32,279 nucleotides of DNA, taken from the NCBI GenBank assembly GCA_009926865.1, contig RFOD01000025.1:1-32279 (forward strand), given 5' to 3'. The notes under the pieces are model-generated. The model saw only the letters and a list, made by a program, of their open reading frames with translations, did no database searches and was not told the DNA's origin. Source of the stretch: Gammaproteobacteria bacterium. GTDB lineage: Bacteria > Pseudomonadota > Gammaproteobacteria > Steroidobacterales > Steroidobacteraceae. Numbering within the stretch: position 1 is the stretch's first letter; the number at the start of each line of letters is the position of its first letter. Below, piece by piece: positions 27,136 to 32,279 of the stretch. A program made the position numbers and the translations under genes.

Positions 27136-28179
27136 TCATTCAGGACTAATGACTTTTCCCGTCGCTACCAAAGACGCAAACACCGATGATTGCATCGCTT
27201 TATTCTCGGCCACTGACGCACTCGGGCGCGTCGCGAAAGCATCTAAGGGCCAGCCCTGAGCCGCGTCGTAAATCGGAGCATGCGCGGCAGGACATAATTC
27301 ACTCAGAAACGAAAAGCGACTACCCGCTCGACGACGGCGTAGGGCCTCAAGATCGATGGAGGCCGTGATGAGACACTCCTCGGTTCCAAAAGCCTTATTA
27401 AGTACGCGGCCAGTGAAATCGATAATTTGCGATTCCCCATGACACACGTTGGGTGGCAAGTCTGAATCAATATTAGGTCCGGAGTTCGCCATCAATAAAT
27501 AGCAATTATTCTCCCAAGCACGAGCCTTTCGAACCGCAGACCACGCGCCACCCCCCTCATCGAAATGTTCTGGCCCGCGCGCCTCGCTGGTGACATGAAG
27601 TAAGACCTCGGCCCCCCGCATCGTCAGACAACGCGCAACCTCTGGAAAATGGATGTCATAACACACCAGTACCCCAAGGCGACCCAGCGGCGTGTCCAAT
27701 ACAGGGAATAGCGATTCCGGTCCTCCGAACAAGCGGCAATACTCGGTATATACGTCCTGCGGCGTCGTCTTACCCGTTACGGAATACATCTTTCGGTAAC
27801 GCAAAGCCACCTCTCCGGACGGATCAATAATAAAAGCTGTGTTAAAAAATCGCCCGGGGAAGGCTGCTAACCTCTCATAAACCATCCCTGCGATATAAGC
27901 CTTGTGATCCTGCGCCGCTCGCATCAAGGGCTCGATCTCGGGACCCGGTAATTCCACTGATGCCTCGATCCACGCTGACGTGGAGACGCCTAATTCGAAC
28001 CCGTGGATACAAAACTCGGGTAACACGAATAGCCGACTCCCAAACGCGTTAGCCCCACGATTCACGAGGTCCGCGCAGTGCCGAGCATTTTCTAGCAGCA
28101 CCTCGCGGCGTACCGACTGGCCAGCCCGTACAACAGGGCGCACCCTAGACTGAATCACCGTTGAGGAATAGCTCGTCAC
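27136..28179 (-). CDS. Carbon-nitrogen hydrolase (nitrilase superfamily, amidase type)
   Basis: Predicted cytoplasmic amidase or carbamoylase acting on a small amide; substrate unknown. The 347-residue protein has the Glu-Lys-Cys triad: E55 in FVLPEFCIHG, K130 in LRYRKMY, and C173 in VLVCYDIHFPE. The VRKARAWENNCYLLMAN segment is also typical. CYDxxFPE is the form seen in amidases and carbamoylases rather than in true nitrilases, which usually have a CWEN-type motif. The C terminus is extended by about 60 residues beyond the core. The GTG at 28179 has AGGAG 8 bases upstream and decides the start; a TTG at 28206 is rejected. The stop lies within a 14-base palindrome (27125-27138). Divergent from an MFS transporter within the tRNA-flanked island, suggesting uptake and hydrolysis of one compound. 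Confidence 0.88.
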   Translation of the reverse strand: MTSYSSTVIQSRVRPVVRAGQSVRREVLLENARHCADLVNRGANAFGSRLFVLPEFCIHGFELGVSTSAWIEASVELPGPEIEPLMRAAQDHKAYIAGMVYERLAAFPGRFFNTAFIIDPSGEVALRYRKMYSVTGKTTPQDVYTEYCRLFGGPESLFPVLDTPLGRLGVLVCYDIHFPEVARCLTMRGAEVLLHVTSEARGPEHFDEGGGAWSAVRKARAWENNCYLLMANSGPNIDSDLPPNVCHGESQIIDFTGRVLNKAFGTEECLITASIDLEALRRRRAGSRFSFLSELCPAAHAPIYDAAQGWPLDAFATRPSASVAENKAMQSSVFASLVATGKVISPE

Positions 28180-28218
28180 TTGAGTTTCTCCTGAGCCGAC
28201 ACGCAAGAGGTCAACTGC

Positions 28219-28240
28219 TCGTTTAATCGGTACGAAACGA
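28219..28240. promoter_or_regulatory. Inverted repeat in the amidase/transporter intergenic region
   Basis: Perfect 6-base arms TCGTTT and AAACGA with a 10-base spacer, placed 39 bases from the amidase GTG and 27 from the transporter ATG. Location between divergent catabolic-type genes fits an operator controlling both. No regulator gene is in the island, so a regulator would have to act from elsewhere. Confidence 0.4.
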
Positions 28241-28267
28241 CACTAAGAACTAGGCTAGAGTGACAAT

Positions 28268-29596
28268 ATGACCCAAGCACGCGATGAATATCCAGTCACG
28301 ACTGCATGGTACGTGGTCGGTCTGCTGACGGCGGTCTATATCGTCTCATTTATCGATCGCCAAATTCTCAGCTTGTTGATTGAGCCGATCCGACAAGAAA
28401 TGGGACTCAGCGACTTCCAGATGTCATGGATCGGTCCTCCAGCCTTCGCTATTTGTTTTTTATTTTTTGGATTAGTGTTTGGTAATTTAGCCGATCGATT
28501 CGGACGCCTCAGATTGATCGCGCTCGGGTTAGCACTGTGGTGCGGCATGACGGCCGCCTGTGCATTCGCCGAGACCGCCCTCGAAATGTTCGTCGCTCGC
28601 ATGGGAGTTGGGGTAGGTGAAGCGGTTCTCACGCCTTGCGCCTTGTCACTGATCAGCGACATGTTCGCGAGAGACAAAGTGGGCAAGCCGATCGGCGTAT
28701 ATTCATCTGGAGTAGCGCTCGGCTCAAGTCTTGCATTCATTTTGGGTGGTGCACTTATTCTATGGTTGGAGCGTGGCGATCACGATCCGTTTTATTTTTT
28801 TGGCATCAGCACTACGTGGCGAGAAACTTTTCTCCTAGTTGGTCTACCAGGTCTACTACTGCTGCCTCTTTTACTTTGGGCCAAAGAGCCGGCTCGAAGG
28901 GAGCGATTAACGGATATTCATACAATCTCGTTTTTTCAGACAGCTCAATTTTTGAGTAAAAATAGGCGAGTGTATATACCTCTTTTCTTTGGAAAATCTG
29001 CTTTTAACCTGATCGCTTATGCTCATTTCTGGATCGTACCGATGTTCGCTAGAACTTGGGGCTGGAGCCCGGCGCGTACGGGCGCTATATGGGGTACCAC
29101 GTTACTCTTGTCGGGACTTACCGGAGTTCTCATAGGCGGTTGGTTGAGTGATTACTGGTACCGTAACGGCCGAAAAGAGGCAGCGATCCGCACGATGTGG
29201 CTCGCGTTGCTGATCACGATACCGCTACACGCGGTCGCTCCGCTGATGCCCTCGGGAGAACTCGCGATCGCGTTATTCATACCTGCACTCGTTGCGGCTG
29301 GCGCAGGTAGTTCTGCTGGGTCCACCGCCACCATGCTCGTCACGCCCAATGAGTACCGTGGTCAAATGATCGCTCTATCCTTACTAATCGCTAGCGGATT
29401 AGGTCAATTTCTCGGTCCGACCACCGTAGCAGGACTGACTGACTTCATTTTTGCCGACCCGAAAGCGCTACGTTACAGCCTATCTCTTGCAGTGTTTTCC
29501 TTCAGCATTGTCGCTTTTTTGATCTTATCTTCAGGTCTCAAAAGATATACGACTACGGTGACTGAACTTGAGGAGCGGTTAGGTAAGAAACCCTAA
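28268..29596 (+). CDS. Major facilitator superfamily transporter
   Basis: Integral inner-membrane carrier of 442 residues with about 12 predicted helices. MFS signatures seen: YIVSFIDRQILSLLIEPIRQ in helix 1 (as in the Spinster-like/anion-cation-symporter groups), the loop 2-3 motif GNLADRFGRLRLI, and GVGVGEAVLTPCALSLISDMF in helix 4-5. The central loop KEPARRERLTDIHTISFFQ separates the halves. The substrate cannot be named; pairing with the divergent amidase suggests an amide or nitrogen-containing organic acid. Codon use is noticeably more AT-rich in parts than in surrounding genes. ATG at 28268 with only a weak ribosome site. Two CCCTAA copies straddle the stop codon. Confidence 0.9.
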   Translation: MTQARDEYPVTTAWYVVGLLTAVYIVSFIDRQILSLLIEPIRQEMGLSDFQMSWIGPPAFAICFLFFGLVFGNLADRFGRLRLIALGLALWCGMTAACAFAETALEMFVARMGVGVGEAVLTPCALSLISDMFARDKVGKPIGVYSSGVALGSSLAFILGGALILWLERGDHDPFYFFGISTTWRETFLLVGLPGLLLLPLLLWAKEPARRERLTDIHTISFFQTAQFLSKNRRVYIPLFFGKSAFNLIAYAHFWIVPMFARTWGWSPARTGAIWGTTLLLSGLTGVLIGGWLSDYWYRNGRKEAAIRTMWLALLITIPLHAVAPLMPSGELAIALFIPALVAAGAGSSAGSTATMLVTPNEYRGQMIALSLLIASGLGQFLGPTTVAGLTDFIFADPKALRYSLSLAVFSFSIVAFLILSSGLKRYTTTVTELEERLGKKP

Positions 29597-29676
29597 AAAC
29601 CCTAAGTTGTTCGCGATGCTAAACACACCGTGAAAACCACAACAACCCATCTATGCGGGGTTATCGATTGATTTAT

Positions 29677-29725
29677 ATGGTGCCCCCGGCAGGAGTTGAA
29701 CCTACGACCTACCGCTTAGGAGGCG
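29677..29725 (-). repeat. att-like direct repeat within intact tRNA-Arg
   Basis: Partner of the copy at 26920-26968. The perfect 44-base core (29682-29725) spans the anticodon loop, T arm and acceptor 3' strand. Crossover anywhere within this core would leave the tRNA functional. Confidence 0.85.
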
Positions 29726-29753
29726 GTCGCTCTATCCACTGAGCTACGGGGGC
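29678..29753 (-). tRNA. tRNA-Arg, anticodon CCT
   Basis: Complete 76-nt cloverleaf on the minus strand: acceptor GCCCCCG/CGGGGGC, D arm GCTC-AGTGGATA-GAGC, anticodon stem ACCGC/GCGGT with loop CTCCTAA (CCT, codon AGG), T loop TTCAACT, discriminator A73 and encoded CCA. It lies 21 bases behind tRNA-Ala in the same orientation. Its 3' half is duplicated next to sucA. Single-copy rare-codon tRNAs like this are common integration targets. Confidence 0.97.
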
Positions 29754-29774
29754 CCGGGAAGACGAACGGGAAAA

Positions 29775-29850
<76 letters not shown>

Positions 29851-29864
29851 ACACAAGGGCGGCG

Positions 29865-29870
29865 ATTCTA
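29865..29870 (-). promoter_or_regulatory. Candidate -10 of the tRNA-Ala/tRNA-Arg operon
   Basis: TAGAAT on the minus strand, 14 bases before the tRNA-Ala 5' end, followed by a GC-rich discriminator (CGCCGCCC) typical of stable-RNA promoters. No strong -35 is seen. Confidence 0.45.
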
Positions 29871-29914
29871 GCACTGCTTGTGCCTTCCCCTGCGACGACC
29901 CCGCCTCGCCGCTC

Positions 29915-29944
29915 CGAGGGCCGAAGGTACGAGGGCCGAAGGTA
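29915..29944. repeat. 15-base perfect tandem repeat
   Basis: CGAGGGCCGAAGGTA occurs twice with no spacer (29915-29929 and 29930-29944). It is followed by a partial AGGGCC. It lies between the tRNA-Ala promoter and the fatty acid hydroxylase start, upstream of both. Function unknown; a slippage duplication is the simplest explanation. Confidence 0.85.
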
Positions 29945-29980
29945 AGGGCCAGCCTGAAAGCCACGACCCCTGAGCCCCGA

Positions 29981-31117
29981 ATGGCTACCCAAACCCCGGC
30001 AGCCTGTGATCGAATCGCGCTTGTGAACCCAATCGTCTACGCCATTCCGATCTTTATGCTGACGATCCTCGCCGAGGCGGCGATCGCCCACGGTCTTGGC
30101 CGACGGGTCTATAACTTGGCAGATGCCATCACCAGCCTGAACTTCGGCATCCTCAGTCAAGTCTCGGCCGCATTCTCGCGGGTGCTCGGCTTGGGTGTTT
30201 ACATGTGGGTCTTTGAACACGGACGTTGGCTCACCCTTCCCTCCGATGCCCTTTGGGTCTGGGTCGCAGCACTCATCGCCTATGACTTTCTCTACTACTG
30301 GGTGCATCGGTGCGGACACGAGGTTGAACTCATGTGGGCCGCTCACCAAGTGCACCACTCCTCTGAGTACTTCAACCTATCGACCGCATTGAGGCAGACT
30401 TCCACCGGGGTGCTGTTTTCTTGGCCATTTTATTTGCCGATGGCCTTACTCGGCGTACCCCCCGTTGTATTTGCTGTCGTCGCGCTGATTGATCTCTTGT
30501 ATCAGTACTGGGTGCACACCGAATTGGTCGGAAAACTTGGGACACTCGATCGCATTCTCGTCACGCCCTCCAATCACCGCGTCCATCATGGGCAAAATGA
30601 TTACTGCATTGATCGTAACTACGGCGGGATCCTCATTATTTGGGATCGACTGTTTGGCACCTTCGCCGAGGAGCGTGACCTAGAGCCTGTGGTTTATGGA
30701 ATTCGCAAACCGCTCAATAGTTTCAATGCGATCTGGGGCAATCTGAATGTCTTTGATGCTCTTTGGCGTCGCTGTCGTCACGCGAGCAGCCTGTGGCAGG
30801 CTATCCAAGTGTGGTTTGCTCGACCGACCACTGTCGCGGCGCTGCAGCAAGAACCCATCCATCGTGAGCGCTTGCAGTCGCGAGCCCCCGATCGCCTTCA
30901 ATATTATGTGGTCGTGCAGTATGCGTTACTCGCCGTCATCGCAACCTATTTCTTTGCAATCACTGAGACGCTGAATGCTCTTTCGCGCACGGGCTATGCG
31001 CTCTGGATCATAGGCTCCGTCTGGTCGCTTGGCGCACTACTTGAGCAGCGCGCCTATGCAAAGATACTTGAGGGGACGCGTTGGCTACTCAGTCTTGGGA
31101 TGCTGGTCTTGGTTTAG
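29981..31117 (+). CDS. Fatty acid hydroxylase / sterol desaturase family membrane protein
   Basis: Di-iron membrane oxygenase family acting on lipid C-H bonds; the substrate is not predictable from sequence. The 378 residues include at least six hydrophobic segments and the histidine boxes HRCGH (109-113), HQVHH (122-126) and HRVHH (199-203), with an extra histidine at WVHTE (179). The segment NYGGILIIWDRLFGTF is a family hallmark. A C-terminal region of about 90 residues with two further membrane segments (about 305-350) extends past the core. ATG at 29981 has a weak ribosome site. The 3' end overlaps the convergent response-regulator gene by 33 bases. Confidence 0.9.
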   Translation: MATQTPAACDRIALVNPIVYAIPIFMLTILAEAAIAHGLGRRVYNLADAITSLNFGILSQVSAAFSRVLGLGVYMWVFEHGRWLTLPSDALWVWVAALIAYDFLYYWVHRCGHEVELMWAAHQVHHSSEYFNLSTALRQTSTGVLFSWPFYLPMALLGVPPVVFAVVALIDLLYQYWVHTELVGKLGTLDRILVTPSNHRVHHGQNDYCIDRNYGGILIIWDRLFGTFAEERDLEPVVYGIRKPLNSFNAIWGNLNVFDALWRRCRHASSLWQAIQVWFARPTTVAALQQEPIHRERLQSRAPDRLQYYVVVQYALLAVIATYFFAITETLNALSRTGYALWIIGSVWSLGALLEQRAYAKILEGTRWLLSLGMLVLV

Positions 31118-31897
31118 CAGCAAGCGATCCGCCAAACTAGCACGCAACTCACTCGGTGAGCATCCATAACGCTCCCGAAACGCCTTGGTAAAATTCGCCG
31201 GCGTGGAATAACCGAGGTTATCTGCGATGACCGACACGCTGACATCGGACTTCATTAATAAGTCGTGCGCTCGTCGTAGTCGTTCCTCCCGAAACCAACT
31301 AAACACCGGCTGACCACATAACAACTGAAACGCCTCGTTTAGACGCCTACGATTACTCCCCACCATTCGCGCGAGTTCATCGAGACTGGGAGGTGAATGA
31401 ATGAGATCGAGCAATACACGCTGTGCACTTCTCACCAAGACCGCATCCCGCGTGGCCTCCGAGGGCGATACCGCAGGATGAGTCGCATCGGCCGCACGCC
31501 GCTCCGCTAAACGTAAATGCACCCCGACTCGCGCGAGCACCTCCTCGGGGTCGAACGGCTTAGTGATGTAATCCACCGCCCCCAAAGAAAATCCAGTTAA
31601 GCGATCATCTAAATCCGTCGCGGATGTCAGGAAGATGACTGGAATGTCAGCCGTGCGAGCATTCGCTTTGAGCAAGCGACACACCGCGTAACCATCCATA
31701 TCGGGCATGTGAACATCCAGCAATATCAAACCTGGTTGTAGTGCCACCGATTGTTCGTAGCCTCGCTCACCCTGTGTAGCCACACTGATACGCAGGGCGC
31801 GTAAAGCCAGAAAATCTAGCAAGACGCGTAGATCCGTGATGGAGTCATCGATGAGTAATAGGTCCGCGCGCGACGCACGCGGGTGATTCATGCTCAT
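31085..31897 (-). CDS. Response regulator with AraC-type DNA-binding domain
   Basis: Phosphorylation-controlled transcription factor. The 270 residues begin with a receiver domain (about 12-130): acidic pair D17/D18, phospho-acceptor D61 in LLDVHMPDMDGY, Thr/Ser at 91-92 (FLTSAT) and Lys113 (YITKPFD). A short linker follows, then an AraC/XylS helix-turn-helix pair (about 165-258) with SLDELARMVGSNRRRLNEAF and VSVIADNLGYSTPANFTKAF. ATG overlaps the stop of the upstream kinase gene (ATGA), so the two are coupled and probably form one phosphorelay. Target genes are unknown; the convergent hydroxylase is a neighbour but shares no promoter region. Confidence 0.92.
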   Translation of the reverse strand: MSMNHPRASRADLLLIDDSITDLRVLLDFLALRALRISVATQGERGYEQSVALQPGLILLDVHMPDMDGYAVCRLLKANARTADIPVIFLTSATDLDDRLTGFSLGAVDYITKPFDPEEVLARVGVHLRLAERRAADATHPAVSPSEATRDAVLVRSAQRVLLDLIHSPPSLDELARMVGSNRRRLNEAFQLLCGQPVFSWFREERLRRAHDLLMKSDVSVSVIADNLGYSTPANFTKAFRERYGCSPSELRASLADRLLLNQDQHPKTE

Positions 31898-32279
31898 GCT
31901 TCGACCACCAATAGCTCCAACCGACCAAAATCGACTTCAATGACCGCCTCTTCTACTGCGTCGGCGAACGACGCAAAGCGCGGCTCGCGTCCGCGCAAGG
32001 CCTGCGCCCACTCACGAATCGCGGTCACCTCGCCGAAGGCGACCAGTTGACGCAGTTCCGCGAGATCGTCATCGCCCGGTCGAAGCAACGACCCTGTCAA
32101 ACCCGACGAGGGGTTGACATCAAATAGCCACTGTAGATCGAGCAGATCTCCCAACCTTTGTAGTAAGTGTGTGTGTTTCAAGGGACGCAAAAATGTCGCC
32201 GCAAAACGAACAGAATGATTCCAACCAATCGGTTCTTGCGGCAAAGCAGCCGAAATCAAAAGAACTGGGACTGCTGGCT
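31894..32279 (-). CDS. C-terminal end of a (probable hybrid) sensor kinase, cut by window edge
   Basis: Open to the window edge. The visible 128 codons start with the end of a receiver-like domain: PVLLISAALP (beta-4) followed by AATFLRPLKHTHLLQRLGDLL, where the RPLK segment corresponds to the conserved KP lysine region. A C-terminal tail rich in acidic residues contains DDLAELRQLVAFGEVTAIREWA and ends VDFGRLELLVVEA. This tail pattern is common at the end of hybrid histidine kinases. The LRPLK form has Arg where the conserved Lys would normally stand, so the receiver may be degenerate. The kinase core lies outside the window, so 'kinase' is inferred from the coupled response regulator. Confidence 0.7.
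   Translation of the reverse strand, partial: PAVPVLLISAALPQEPIGWNHSVRFAATFLRPLKHTHLLQRLGDLLDLQWLFDVNPSSGLTGSLLRPGDDDLAELRQLVAFGEVTAIREWAQALRGREPRFASFADAVEEAVIEVDFGRLELLVVEA

Larger units (their letters stand above)
26969..29676. mobile_element. Small tRNA-Arg-integrated island (no integrase)
   Basis: 2.7 kb bounded by direct repeats of the tRNA-Arg 3' half. It holds a divergent amidase/MFS-transporter pair and nothing else recognisable; 26969-27135 has no gene that I can support. The transporter gene has AT-rich patches (for example 28453-28490 and 28920-29000) unlike the neighbouring housekeeping genes. No recombinase, relaxase or phage gene is present, so it is either the remnant of a larger element or was mobilised in trans. 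Boundaries follow from the repeats; the mobile origin is inferred. Confidence 0.65.

Noticed and set aside
27125-27138. TGACAG-AA-CTGTCA palindrome at the amidase stop as an intrinsic terminator
   Set aside because: The loop is only two bases and no T-run follows on the minus strand. It may be a protein site or chance.
29597-29677. AACCC...GGGTT hairpin between the MFS gene and tRNA-Arg as a terminator
   Set aside because: Five-base stem with a nine-base loop and no adjacent T-run; too weak to call.

Overview
The window reads as chromosomal DNA of a moderately GC-rich gammaproteobacterium. Evidence: the mutL-amiB-tsaE-nnr cluster beside queG, a folK-dNK-panB-panC run behind pcnB, and a ruvCAB-ybgC-tolQRAB-pal-cpoB-queE-queC-tRNA-Lys block, all typical gammaproteobacterial arrangements. 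I cannot place it to genus. The window has no CRISPR array, rRNA, transposase or integrase, and no gene-free stretch above 300 bases.

Layout. 1-4452 (minus): MutL (cut by the window edge), an AmiB/C-type amidase, TsaE and the NAD(P)HX repair enzyme, divergent from queG (plus). 5533-9949 (minus): PanC, PanB, a deoxynucleoside kinase, FolK and poly(A) polymerase. 10052-11435 (plus): tRNA-Glu(CTC), a LOG-family nucleosidase whose likely ribosome binding site lies inside the tRNA, and a small heat-shock protein whose ribosome binding site is folded into a hairpin. 11476-12207 (minus): an exported DUF4097-like repeat protein. 12308-21100 (minus): one long run of tightly packed genes, ruvC-ruvA-ruvB-ybgC-tolQ-tolR-tolA-tolB-pal-cpoB-queE-queC-tRNA-Lys(TTT), many joined by 4-base stop/start overlaps. 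21181-26862 (minus): the 2-oxoglutarate dehydrogenase complex, sucA-sucB-lpd.

26920-29725 is the accessory part: a 44-base perfect copy of the 3' half of tRNA-Arg(CCT) lies just upstream of sucA, and the intact tRNA-Arg lies 2.7 kb away. Between them sit a divergent pair, a carbon-nitrogen hydrolase (amidase type) and an MFS transporter, with an inverted repeat between them and AT-rich patches in the transporter gene. This looks like a small tRNA-integrated island that has no integrase of its own.

29678-32279: tRNA-Arg and tRNA-Ala(CGC) in tandem, a 15-base tandem repeat, a membrane fatty-acid-hydroxylase/sterol-desaturase family protein, and, converging on it, a response regulator with an AraC-type DNA-binding domain plus the C-terminal end of what looks like its hybrid sensor kinase.

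Most of the window is housekeeping: DNA repair, cell-envelope division machinery, tRNA modification (TsaE for t6A; QueC, QueE and QueG for queuosine), vitamin synthesis and TCA cycle. The least ordinary signals are post-transcriptional (the tRNA-embedded ribosome binding site and the candidate RNA thermometer) and the tRNA-Arg island.
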